Assembly: GCA_001919995.1 (NCBI GenBank)
Contig: MNIY01000181.1
Span: 1 to 33,993, forward strand
Length of the DNA: 33,993 nucleotides
Direction: 5' to 3'
Source: Ktedonobacter sp. 13_1_20CM_4_53_11
Lineage (GTDB): Bacteria > Chloroflexota > Ktedonobacteria > Ktedonobacterales > Ktedonobacteraceae
This document shows, in pieces, positions 1-7,591 of the stretch. The number at the start of each line of letters is the position of its first letter. Within the stretch, counting starts at the first letter, position 1. Position numbers and translations under genes: made by a program. A model generated the notes under the pieces. That model was not told the DNA's origin. It did no database searches and worked only from the letters and a program-made list of their open reading frames with translations.

Positions 1-15
1 CGCCTGCGGGCGGCG

Positions 16-1449
16 ATGTTTATGATCAACAGAGACAACACTTCCTCCATCAGGCCGGCTAGTACCGTGATGGGTATCCTGATGGACAGCGAGCTCCTGC
101 TCCTTAAGGCTGTCCAGGGGAAGCGCGTGCTTTGCTCTCTCCAGCTCCCAACTGACGTGAGCGAGCCAGGTGGCCTGCTGGAATACCTTTGGGATGCTGG
201 GCTCCACTCGGCCTGGGTGATGCCAGCCACGACACTCTCGCGGACCGCCACCTGTTCCTGGCTTGAGCAGGCGAGCAACCACTGGGTGGTGAGTGTCCAT
301 CCCGATCCACAAGAGCCAACCAGGCCGATCCGTGCCCTACTCTGGCCAAAGGAGCGCAACCACTGGGAAGCGCGTCGCCTGGCACTTGCCTTTCCCGAGT
401 ACGCCGGGTGGGGCTGGGAACTCACAGACGCGCGGAGTCTGCTCGCCACAGTGAGCTACCTGGATCAGGTGCTGACCAGGTCGGTGACCGACTCCCCCGA
501 CCTGCTGGCGCATGAGCTGCTCAACGACCTTACACACGATCCTGCCGTCTCGCTACTCGGTTCCTCCCCGGTCGACCTGTACGCCTTATCCGACGGCGGC
601 GCGATGCTTGTCCCGCTCAGCGCGTGTGCGCACGATGTGGTGTGGATGCGCCCCCTGACGGTCATGGAACAGCGCCAACGGTATGTGCATAAGTACGTTC
701 ACCTCTCCTGGCACCTGCAGGCGGCGATAGGAGCTCCCCTGGGGGGAGGAGCGCCGCAGTATTCCGCGAGTGGACGCGCCTACGATGGCATGCGCCCTGG
801 CATCTGGCGCGCCCACGTCGAGCGGGCTGGCTCCGTCTTTGACGGCAAACAGCTGCCGAGTGGCCTGGACGGGGAGTGGATGAGTACGCCCCAGGTCAGG
901 TGCTGCCAGGACATCGGCTACCGGGTCCAGGTACGGGAGGGCTGGTACTGGCAAGAAGCCCACGACCTGCTCAAGCGCTGGGGCACCACCTTGTGGCAAG
1001 CAGCTTCGCGCCTGCACATACACACCCAGGTCTATCGGCATGCACTGGGGCGAGCCAATGCTTCGCACACCATCACCCGGCTCGCCGAGCTCGGTATCTC
1101 CATCCTCGCACAGGAGCAGACAGTTGGGGGCTGGTCCCGGCCTGATTGGTGGGTCCAGGTCGTCGGCCTGGGTCGAGCACTCCTGTTTGCGCAGCTGGTC
1201 AGTCTGGTGACAAAGGGCACAATGCCGGTGCTAGTGGATAGGGATGCCTTCTGGGTGATCTCAGATGAGGCCCACCCGCCCTCCGCGGTTCCTGGCCTGT
1301 TGACGGCCCAGCAATGGAGGGGGTATACCGCGGGTTATGAAGCCCCCCTCTTGCTCACATCAGAAGTCAGAGACGCCTTCAAGAGGGCGCAGCATGCTGG
1401 CGAATTGGCCCTGGCACTCGATACCTTGGTAGGTGAGGTCCTCCCCTAA
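16..1449 (+). CDS. Tap-like (telomere-associated-protein-like) protein of unknown function
   Basis: The frame is open to the window edge, so the 5' end may lie outside; ATG 16, 22 and 70 are candidate starts and no clear RBS decides between them. The product is about 477 residues with no signal peptide or membrane segment. From memory, the C-terminal two thirds resemble the C-terminal half of Streptomyces telomere-associated Tap proteins: a 'RPLTVMEQ' segment, then 'GYRVQVREGWYWQEAHDLL', then 'RPDWWVQVVGLGRALLF' followed by 'MPVLVDRDAFWVISDEAHP', in the same order as in Tap. The N-terminal HTH of the long Streptomyces forms is not evident. The gene ends 25 bp before an IS6-family transposase remnant. 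The assignment rests on recalled family patterns, not on a search. The function is unknown; a DNA-end or replication-associated role would be inference only. Confidence 0.5.
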   Translation: MFMINRDNTSSIRPASTVMGILMDSELLLLKAVQGKRVLCSLQLPTDVSEPGGLLEYLWDAGLHSAWVMPATTLSRTATCSWLEQASNHWVVSVHPDPQEPTRPIRALLWPKERNHWEARRLALAFPEYAGWGWELTDARSLLATVSYLDQVLTRSVTDSPDLLAHELLNDLTHDPAVSLLGSSPVDLYALSDGGAMLVPLSACAHDVVWMRPLTVMEQRQRYVHKYVHLSWHLQAAIGAPLGGGAPQYSASGRAYDGMRPGIWRAHVERAGSVFDGKQLPSGLDGEWMSTPQVRCCQDIGYRVQVREGWYWQEAHDLLKRWGTTLWQAASRLHIHTQVYRHALGRANASHTITRLAELGISILAQEQTVGGWSRPDWWVQVVGLGRALLFAQLVSLVTKGTMPVLVDRDAFWVISDEAHPPSAVPGLLTAQQWRGYTAGYEAPLLLTSEVRDAFKRAQHAGELALALDTLVGEVLP

Positions 1450-1474
1450 AAGCTTTATCCTTCAAGAAAGAATC

Positions 1475-1867
1475 ATGGAAACCTCGACCCCATTCAAATG
1501 GCATCACTTCCAAGCCGAGATTCTTTTGTTGTGTGTCCGCTGGTACCTGCAGTATCCACAGAGTAACCGAGACTTGAAGGAGATGATGCTCGAGCGCGGC
1601 TTGCATGTCGATCACACAACGATCTACCGTTGTGTGCACCACTATGCGCCAGAACTGGAGAAGCGCTGCCGACCCGATCTCAAAGTGACAAATGACTCGT
1701 GGCGCGTCGATGAGACCTATATCAAAGTGAAAAAGGTGTGGCTATATCTCTATCGTGCCGAGGATTCTCAGGTGAACATTCTGGAATTTCTCCTCAGCCC
1801 ACACGAATTGCTCAAGCGGCCAAACGCTTCTTCTCGGGAGCGCTTGATGCGCCGCAGATCAGGTTGA
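1475..1867 (+). pseudogene. IS6-family (IS26/IS240-like) transposase, truncated and frameshifted
   Basis: The start is ATG 1475 behind 'AGAAAG'. The sequence 'FKWHHFQAEILLLCVRWYLQYP', 'HVDHTTIYRCVHHYAPELEKRC' and 'NDSWRVDETYIKVKKVWLYLYRA' is diagnostic of the IS6-family N-terminal HTH and the first catalytic Asp (WRVDETY). After residue ~110 the IS6 pattern continues only in another frame ('IAQAAKRFFSGALDAPQ', about 1800-1860) and then disappears, so the second Asp and the Glu are missing. It is a dead remnant. No matching left terminal repeat is visible between the upstream gene and this start. A likely right-end repeat is found near 2041-2087. Confidence 0.85.
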
Positions 1868-2040
1868 TATCCCCTACATTGACCAATGCACGCCCTTTTT
1901 CCGTCATATATCTCCTTCATTGCTCACAGAGAACATACTACACCGGCATCCTTTGGCAGCAACTGTCTAACGTCCACTACCAGGATTCACAAAAAAGCTT
2001 TGAGGCTCCTTCTCAGTAATTCGGAGAAAGGCGCTTCAAC

Positions 2041-2087
2041 TTCTACTATCAGTGAAGTTTTTCTGCAAAACCATGGGTAAAATGACA
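2041..2087 (-). repeat. Solo IS-end-like repeat, copy 1
   Basis: The segment 2041-2075 recurs at 2524-2558 with about four mismatches in 35 bp (shared core 'GTGAAGTTTTTCTGC'). The overlapping segment 2063-2087 recurs at 2658-2682 with two mismatches in 25 bp (shared 'GGTAAAATGACA'). Copy 1 sits where the antirepressor fragment loses homology to its family, 3' of the IS6 remnant. This suggests that it is the outer end of the IS6-like element. Confidence 0.55.
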
Positions 2088-2233
2088 GCATTGGTGTCGA
2101 TGTGCAGATTCTCGCATAAGAACCGGAGGACGACTCCTGGCCGACCATCGGGCAAACGTACCACGATGATGGGTTTGCCGTAGAAGGTCAGGGTGTGCTG
2201 CTCAATCGGGATGAGTTCCTGATACTCGCTCAC
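2088..2233 (-). pseudogene. P22_AR_N-type antirepressor-like gene, 5' fragment (copy 1)
   Basis: Translation starts at GTG 2233 behind a strong AGGAGGTGA. The product reads 'SEYQELIPIEQHTLTFYGKP' and continues through 'RPGVVLRFLCENLHIDTNA', then runs into the IS-end repeat and stops at 2036. It closely matches the first ~50 residues of the second copy at 4839-5452, which continues with the rest of the domain, so this copy is cut off by an insertion. P22_AR_N is the N-terminal domain of phage antirepressors; a DNA-binding or regulatory role is inferred from the family only. It has its own promoter with CGTGA repeats (2369-2421) and a strong hairpin just before the RBS. Confidence 0.7.
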
Positions 2234-2249
2234 ATTTCACCTCCTTCAA

Positions 2250-2272
2250 GGGGCGTGTACTGTACACGCCCC
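2250..2272 (-). promoter_or_regulatory. Perfect inverted repeat in the antirepressor leader
   Basis: GGGGCGTGTAC and GTACACGCCCC form a perfect 11-bp inverted repeat around one central base. On the minus-strand transcript it lies between the promoter (-10 at 2369-2374) and the RBS, ending about 17 nt before GTG 2233. It could be an operator for a dimeric repressor, or an RNA hairpin controlling ribosome access. Read on the plus strand it is followed by TTCTGTTT, a weak terminator tail. Confidence 0.6.
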
Positions 2273-2368
2273 TTCTGTTTGCACCGGCTTGCCAGACCGG
2301 GCCCGGTTTCTAACTGAGTACCGTTATACTCTTAAGAGGGCCACAGCAGGAAGCGCTCTCCTCAAGAA

Positions 2369-2421
2369 ATGATACTGGGTAACCTCACCGGGGCCTTGCC
2401 AATTTTCACGAAATCCTCACG
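2369..2421 (-). promoter_or_regulatory. Promoter with CGTGA direct repeats (site A), antirepressor copy 1
   Basis: Read on the minus strand, CGTGA starts at 2421 and again 11 bp later, and a degraded third repeat (GGCAA) sits at offset 21. The -10 is TATCAT at 2374-2369, offset 47. The arrangement matches four other promoters in this window. The gene start is 136 bp downstream at 2233. Confidence 0.6.
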
Positions 2422-2424
2422 ATT

Positions 2425-2705
2425 GCCCCCTTTGAAAAGTCGAAGCTGATCAGGCGGTCAAAAATGTCGAGATCGGCGTGGTTGTGCGAGACGCAAAAAG
2501 TCCCAAACTCGTCAAGCGACGATTTCTACTTTTGGTGAAGTTTTTCTGCGAAACCATGCTTCCCCATGGGGGCTGCTGACGGGCCGAAAACGCAAAAATG
2601 CGGCGGGCTTCCTTTTCCCTCAAGCTCAACCCGCTGCAAAACCATGGTCTCACGAATCTGCAAGACCATCGGTAAAATGACAAGAATTCCACTCTTCTCT
2701 GACTG
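2425..2705. other. Gene-poor stretch holding two solo IS-end-like repeats
   Basis: I see no credible gene here. It holds the second 35-bp repeat (2524-2558) and the second 25-bp repeat (2658-2682). A fragment readable on the minus strand at about 2450-2520 resembles no family I recognise. Confidence 0.5.
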
Positions 2706-3074
2706 TTACGGATATTCTTTGGCATAGTAGGCATCATGATCTTGGGGACCATCAATCGTGACGGGGACATATGGCGTTGTCGAATCCTCCGGCCGGTATC
2801 CATGCGTAGCGATAAATGCCGCACGGAGTTGCTTCCCGTGCGCTTCCATGAGTGGAGCGATCTGGTCTTTGGTCAGGTTTTCCGACGCATCAAAAAGTTG
2901 GAGCGCATACCTGCTCATTGCCAGCATCAGTTCCAATTCTTCGACGGTACTCAGATCACGCACCACTCGTACGTGAGCCGGTTGCTCAAAGAAAACGCTC
3001 TCGGGACCCGGCACTGGTAGGCTACTCCAGCAACAAAACTTCTCATAGGTCAGTTTATCTGTTTCATAGATCAT
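2706..3074 (-). CDS. Hypothetical protein, second gene of a coupled pair
   Basis: It is a 122-residue acidic soluble protein with no signal or membrane segment. The start ATG 3074 overlaps the upstream stop as ATGA, so translation is probably coupled to the gene at 3071-3337. The middle ('TVEELELMLAMSRYALQLFD', then 'LTKDQIAPLMEAHGKQLRAA') looks helical. I do not recognise the family. The original promoter of the pair has probably been displaced by the IS630-family insertion upstream. Confidence 0.6.
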   Translation of the reverse strand: MIYETDKLTYEKFCCWSSLPVPGPESVFFEQPAHVRVVRDLSTVEELELMLAMSRYALQLFDASENLTKDQIAPLMEAHGKQLRAAFIATHGYRPEDSTTPYVPVTIDGPQDHDAYYAKEYP

Positions 3075-3337
3075 AACGCGCAGTGTATAGCGTTGCCGGA
3101 GATCACCCGTATTCCCGCGGTAGCGAAGAGGCTAGGGTGGATATATTCGCGTTCTCTCGCCAGGTCATAGAGTACTGGGTGATCTGCGTACGTCTTACGA
3201 AGCTCATCACGGATCTCCAGCATCGTAAAGCCCTGTTCCTTCAGTTTTCGGTGGAGCACTCGAGTGCTCTGCGCCGTTTCAATGCGGCGACGAATCCACG
3301 TTTCATCATATCCCTTCAGGGAGAGCAATATCGTCAC
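3071..3337 (-). CDS. Hypothetical protein, first gene of a coupled pair
   Basis: GTG 3337 is preceded by AAGGAG at good spacing. The product has 88 residues, basic and helical in the first half ('WIRRRIETAQSTRVLHRKLK') and rich in aromatic and Arg residues later. Its stop overlaps the next start (ATGA). No family is recognised. The left end of the IS630-family element lies about 18 bp upstream of the start codon, leaving the RBS in place but removing the promoter to the far side of the element. Confidence 0.6.
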   Translation of the reverse strand: MTILLSLKGYDETWIRRRIETAQSTRVLHRKLKEQGFTMLEIRDELRKTYADHPVLYDLAREREYIHPSLFATAGIRVISGNAIHCAL

Positions 3338-3355
3338 CGCGGTCTCCTTGTGCTA

Positions 3356-4713
3356 GTACAGCCTCGCGGAAGTAACGCAGGAGGGTGGGGTATGATAGAA
3401 TGAGGGAAAAAGCGATGCGAAGGAGAAACAGGCTATGCCAGAGCCTCAGGCAGCCCCAATCCATGTCAGTGCCTTGCAACTCGACATCCTTCAGCACATG
3501 AGAAGACGCCCCACGAGCGCGCAGCGACTCGTCAAGCGAGCGCAAATCATCTTGGACGCATGCAAGGGAACGAGCAAGACGAAGATATCGCAGCACCAGC
3601 ACGTGGACGATGAAACGCTGCGACGGTGGCGTGATCGCTGGCGAGCGGCTGAGTCCCGTTTGCAGGCCATCGAAGCGACAGGCAAGCCAAAACTGCTGAG
3701 TCAGGCCATTGAAGTCCTTTTGACTGATGAGCCCCGCCCAGGAGCGCCCGCCACCTTCACCTTCGAGCAGTTCATGCAGATCATGGCGGCTTCCGTGTGA
3801 AAAACCCGAGGCGGCAGAGCGGTCGGTAAGTCATTGGACGCCACGCGAACTGGCTGATGAAGCCATCAAACGGGGCATCGTGACGAAGATTTCTCCCCGC
3901 ACCGTGGAGCGCTTTTTAAAAGGTGAGCGCTTTCCAGCCCCATCGCAAGCGATATTGGCTTACTCCCCCGCCAGATGACCCCACTGAACTGAGCGAGCAA
4001 ATCTGTACGGTGTGTGAAGTCTCCCAGGCAACTCCCGTGCTTGCGGCGCAAGGTGCCCATGTGAGGAGTACCGATGAGATGACCGGCATTCAGGCTCTTG
4101 AGCGGCTCCATCCATCCTTGCCCATGCTGCCCAGTCATGTTGAGCGAGAGGAATTCGAAGACAAGCGGCATGGCACGCAGAGTTTGATCGCCAACCTGGA
4201 CGTCGCGACCGGACAACTTGTGGCTCCCAGCATTGGACCCCCGCGCGACCTTTGCCGACTTTGCCGCGCATATCACCCAGACTATCCAAACGCATCCGCA
4301 AGCCGGCTGGATCTTTGTCACTGATCAACTCAATACCCATCAATCCGAAGCGCTGGTGCACCTGGTAGCAGAGCAGTGTGGCATCCAGGAGGAACTGGGT
4401 CTCAAAGGGAAAAGTGGTCATCTCGCCAACATGAGTACCCGGGCGGCCTTTCTCTCCAACACAAGCCATCGCATTCGCGCGCGTCTACACTCCCAGACAC
4501 AGCTCCTGGCTCAACCAGATGGAGATCTGGTTCTCTCTCCTTGTTCGTCGCTTGCTTTCCCGGCTCAGTTGCCTCTCTGTGCAGGAGTTGCGTACCCGCA
4601 TCCTGGCCTTTATTGCTTACTACAATCGCACGTCCAATGGGGCCTTTCGACTTCCCCTACAAAGGACCTCCTGCCCGTTTCTAGACTCCTGCGTTACTTC
4701 CGCGAGGCTGTAT
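3356..4713 (+). mobile_element. IS630-family element, degenerate, with terminal inverted repeats
   Basis: A near-perfect inverted repeat of 27 bp (left 3357-3383; right about 4686-4712) reads ACAGCCTCGCGGAAGTAACG inward from each end. Both ends abut a TA dinucleotide (3354-3355 and 4714-4715), the target duplication expected for this family. The element is about 1.36 kb and carries one transposase gene broken by several frameshifts. It inserted immediately upstream of the minus-strand operon 2706-3337. Confidence 0.85.
3435..4700 (+). pseudogene. IS630-family transposase, multiple frameshifts
   Basis: The N-terminal HTH part 'RRPTSAQRLVKRAQIILDAC' with 'DDETLRRWRDRWRAAE' starts at ATG 3435. 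After about residue 100 the reading moves to another frame ('WTPRELADEAIKRGIVTKIS', about 3830-3950) and then another ('STDEMTGIQALERL', from about 3960). A further frame carries 'GWIFVTDQLNTHQSEALVHL' (second catalytic Asp region, about 4300), and the last carries 'AFIAYYNR' (about 4600). At least three frameshifts make it non-functional. The order of motifs is that of a complete transposase, so decay was by small indels after insertion. Confidence 0.85.
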
Positions 4714-4732
4714 TAGTATCTTGCTACCAGCA

Positions 4733-4738
4733 AGTATA
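4733..4738 (-). promoter_or_regulatory. Extended -10 stranded upstream of the IS630-family element
   Basis: On the minus strand TGCTATACT reads toward the IS. It is a good extended -10 and the best promoter candidate for the operon 3337-2706 before insertion. No CGTGA array is seen at the usual offset. The link to the operon is inference. Confidence 0.35.
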
Positions 4739-4838
4739 GCAGCATTTTCTCAGGAGAGAAAGAGAAGGCGAAGAGCCTGGTCTGAATAAGCTGCAACACC
4801 TTCACAACTCATGCCCTTCTTCGTCATTTGATAAAGCA

Positions 4839-5452
4839 TCACTTTTTTTGCCATGGCTCTAGCTGTACCCGGAACCACTGCGCCACTCGCGGCCAGTCCT
4901 GGTCGGGGATATCAGCATACCTGAGTACCCCAAACGCCGTCTAAGCGAGATTCGACACTTCCACGCCAGACGTCGATATCACGCTGCCAATCAATCCAGA
5001 GCACCATCCGATGACAATGTTCGCGCCAGGCATCGAGACCCGCGTCGTCAGGTGGTACCTCCGGTCTCGTAGTCTGTTCCACCGGCACGAGCCCTCGCGG
5101 GGCCGCCATCACTTCGCGCTGGTAATGTAAGATTTCCTGGCGAATCTCCCCGCGCACTCGTTTGGGATCGATACCCGCCAGCCAGAAAGGAACGGCATGC
5201 AGAATGAGCACCGCCATTCTTTGAGAGCCCCCGTCAGTCTCGACCCGCGCAAAAAACAAGGTCTTCCGCGATCGCTTCTGTACGTCGAATGCGTTGCGTT
5301 TGCGCGGCTGTATCGATCTGGAGATTTTCACAGAGGAAACGAAGGACTACACCTGGCTGCCCATCAGGCAGGCGCGCAACAACAATAGGCTTGCCATAAA
5401 ATGTGAGCGTCTGTTGCTCAACTGGAAGAAGATCTTGCTCTTCGTTCAACAT
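4839..5452 (-). pseudogene. P22_AR_N-type antirepressor-like gene (copy 2), two frameshifts
   Basis: The start is ATG 5452 behind GAGGTG. The first segment reads 'LPVEQQTLTFYGKPIVVARL' and on to 'QRIRRTEAIAEDLVF'. One extra base in an A6 run (5251-5256, T6 on the coding strand) shifts the frame. The domain then continues as 'RVETDGGSQRMAVLILHAVP', 'FWLAGIDPKRVRGEIRQEIL', a Pro-rich linker and 'WIDWQRDIDVWRGSVESRLD'. A second shift near 4925-4940 restores 'YADIPDQDWPRVAQWF' to a stop at 4839. The pattern FWLxGIDxxRVxxEIRxxILxYQRE is typical of phage antirepressor N-terminal domains. Both shifts lie in short homopolymer runs, so either recent decay or assembly error is possible. A TnpB element sits directly upstream. 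Confidence 0.75.
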
Positions 5453-5454
5453 GC

Positions 5455-7290
5455 ACCTCGCAAGGGTATTGTATGATGCATTACCGTAGCACCTCAACCG
5501 CGCCCATATAGGACACGGCTTTCACCGCTGTGTCAGCAATGGAAGGATGATGTATACGTCCGGTGGATTGTGCGTGTCTGAACAAGGAGGCCCCAAGGCG
5601 GGCAATGTTGAGGGAAGCGGTATAGTCCCGCGAGCCATTCCACTGACAATTTGGGTTCGAGCAAACGAGCCAGGCTCCCCAATCATTGACCTTATCGAGA
5701 TGAGCGGGCGAGCGGAAGGTGTCGGCAGGCTTGCCGCAATGATGGCACGTATGTGACGTTTTCCGGGGCTGTTGCCATTCGAGCCGAATGCCCGACAGGT
5801 AGCATTTGTAGCGAAGGGTGCGCCATAACTCGCCCCGGATCTGCGAGTTGTTGCGCCAGTTCCTCCACTTCCCGCGGGCGTCTTTGCCCCGCCCTGTGGA
5901 TTTCATCGACTTGAGTGACTCTCCAGCGATTAGTTCACAGCCAGAAGCCGTGGCGAGCAGGAGTAGCACATTCGCAGCGAGATGGGCGAGGTCTTTATTC
6001 CCGGTCTCGTACTTTCGCCAGCACCGGGCAATCTCCCGGCGCAACACTGCAAGTTTTCGCGTGGCTGGCTCCTGCCCGGGATCACCCTCGGAGAAATGGT
6101 CACGGCGGGCTTGCACTTTGGCCACTTTCGCCTTGAGGATGTCGATCTGCCGCCGGGTGCGGGCTTGTCGTCCATCAAACGGCCCTGTGTCCAGAAAGAA
6201 GGGACGCCCAACTCGATGGCCCTCCAGATCGACCACGCTGGCTGTGACGAGCGTGCGCACCCCCCAATCAAACCCAAGCACATACCGCATGGAAGGCCAC
6301 CTGGCGGCTTCTGGGATGGGAACCTCGACGATAAAATCGAGGACGGCATAGCGAACTCCATCTGGCTGTTTGATTTCCCGCAAGCTGAGAGCCAGGACCT
6401 GCCCCTGTTTCACGCGAGAAAGGACAAGCTCAGGCAGGACCATTTTGATCGTCTTTTCCCGCCAGTTGCGTGCCCACTTGCCTGATTCCGAAGGTGTGCG
6501 GATGGCGAGCGTGATCATTTTGTGCTCTAGATCCAGAGACATGCGGTAGGATTGGCCCATAGCTCTCCCATCGTCTCCTGCATAGGGGAGGACCGCCGTT
6601 TGCTGAATGGGAACCGCCTGCATGTCTTCGTAGTGGTCGGGGAAGCAGCCATGGGTTAGATAGTAATTGCATGCCTGCTCGATTAAGCTTTGCAGTTCGA
6701 CAGCGCTTCCCCCATCGGTGTTCTCTTCACGCAGATCGCCTAACGCCTCTTTGATCGCTTTGCGGTTCTTTCCCGCCCGTTTGGTCTCGGTTTTGGGCTG
6801 GATCATCCCTTGAGAGAGGATGGGAAGAATGAGCGCAAACTGCTTTTTACGTTCTGCCTGTCCACGAAGAATTCTGCCTGCCTGTTCGGCTTCACATCGC
6901 CATTGGCGGTCTCCATGAAGCTGCGGGCTGCTGGTCATCTCCTCCACCTGTTTGTAGGCGTACTTGTTCGTGCGCTCGCCAAAGTCGTCGAGTCGATCCC
7001 ACAGAGAAGTGACCACCGCATTGACGACCTCTCGCGAGAGGTCAAGCAAGCGGAGCGCATCTGCCTGCAGTTCATCAGGAAGACGCAGAGGATAGCTCAA
7101 GGGCCGTTGATCACGGTTTGTGCGCACTTCAAGAGTTCCTTTTGCTTGTGCGAACGCATGCTATACAACCGGCCAGAAAGGCAAGCGATGAGGGTCAGCA
7201 AGTCATCTGAGAGTTCTTGCTCTGGCGTTTGGTCTTCTCCCAGTTCCTTTACTGAAAACGGAGCGCGAAGGCCGCATTGCACTTCATGCA
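5455..7290 (-). mobile_element. IS607-like element, 5' truncated (tnpA remnant plus tnpB)
   Basis: A C-terminal fragment of an IS607-type serine transposase is followed, with overlap, by a full tnpB, which is the standard IS607 gene order. IS607 elements lack clear inverted repeats, so the ends are estimates. The downstream end must fall in the ~30 bp between the tnpB stop (5481) and the antirepressor start (5452). The upstream end is a truncation near 7290. Any TnpB guide RNA (reRNA) would overlap the tnpB 3' end and read into the antirepressor 5' region. Confidence 0.6.
5481..7127 (-). CDS. tnpB: TnpB, RNA-guided RuvC nuclease of an IS607-like element
   Basis: The product has 548 residues, starts at GTG 7127 and overlaps the tnpA remnant by about 31 bp. 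The RuvC motifs are complete: D287 in 'GFDWGVRTLVTAS', E403 in 'CELIAGESLKSM' and D501 in 'RDYTASLNIAR'. The zinc ribbon (C461, C464, C489, C494) sits between motifs II and III, as in all TnpB. TnpB proteins use an RNA from the element's right end to cut DNA next to a short motif, which aids retention of the element. The protein is longer than the usual ~400 residues because of a large N-terminal half before RuvC-I. It appears intact although tnpA is not. Confidence 0.9.
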   Translation of the reverse strand: MRTNRDQRPLSYPLRLPDELQADALRLLDLSREVVNAVVTSLWDRLDDFGERTNKYAYKQVEEMTSSPQLHGDRQWRCEAEQAGRILRGQAERKKQFALILPILSQGMIQPKTETKRAGKNRKAIKEALGDLREENTDGGSAVELQSLIEQACNYYLTHGCFPDHYEDMQAVPIQQTAVLPYAGDDGRAMGQSYRMSLDLEHKMITLAIRTPSESGKWARNWREKTIKMVLPELVLSRVKQGQVLALSLREIKQPDGVRYAVLDFIVEVPIPEAARWPSMRYVLGFDWGVRTLVTASVVDLEGHRVGRPFFLDTGPFDGRQARTRRQIDILKAKVAKVQARRDHFSEGDPGQEPATRKLAVLRREIARCWRKYETGNKDLAHLAANVLLLLATASGCELIAGESLKSMKSTGRGKDARGKWRNWRNNSQIRGELWRTLRYKCYLSGIRLEWQQPRKTSHTCHHCGKPADTFRSPAHLDKVNDWGAWLVCSNPNCQWNGSRDYTASLNIARLGASLFRHAQSTGRIHHPSIADTAVKAVSYMGAVEVLR

Positions 7291-7429
7291 TGGGGTCGCT
7301 GACTATGCTTCTCCATTCTTCCCTTCGACCAACGCCCTTTTGATAACACCTTTTCCGGATAAAAGCCTGGCCGAGGGCTAAAAGTTGAAGACCTCTTCGT
7401 AAATTCAGGGCGGTCCCGCCCCAAAGCAC
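7097..7429 (-). pseudogene. tnpA: IS607-type serine transposase (tnpA) C-terminal remnant
   Basis: Only the last ~50 residues are recognisable: 'VKELGEDQTPEQELSDDLLT' and 'LIACLSGRLYSMRSHKQKEL' match the C-terminal end of IS607 serine recombinases. The catalytic N-terminal domain and the MerR-like HTH are missing. The upstream part of the open frame (from GTG 7429) matches nothing I know and probably belongs to the leader downstream of promoter site B. Confidence 0.65.
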
Positions 7430-7448
7430 GAAGCGGAAGTCTCCTTCT

Positions 7449-7502
7449 AGTATAGAAGGCCATGCTCATGCCTACCTCACCGAAATTCACGAAACACTCA
7501 CG
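7449..7502 (-). promoter_or_regulatory. Promoter with CGTGA direct repeats (site B)
   Basis: On the minus strand CGTGA begins at 7502 and recurs at offset 11, and GGTGA is at offset 21. The -10 TATACT is at 7454-7449, exactly offset 48. It points toward the IS607-like element and, beyond it, the second antirepressor copy. The first antirepressor copy has the same promoter type (site A). I infer that this is the second copy's promoter, separated by the insertion. Confidence 0.65.
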
Positions 7503-7591
7503 ACCAGACGATGCCGCATTTCCACTTTTACCCGGCCCTGTTCAGAATAGATGAGGGAGACCAATCACGCCGTAAAGGAGGAAAAGCGCAC

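Noticed and set aside
2450..2824. 124-codon minus-strand frame
   Set aside because: It runs through the solo IS-end repeat and overlaps the better-supported gene at 2706-3074; no family resemblance.
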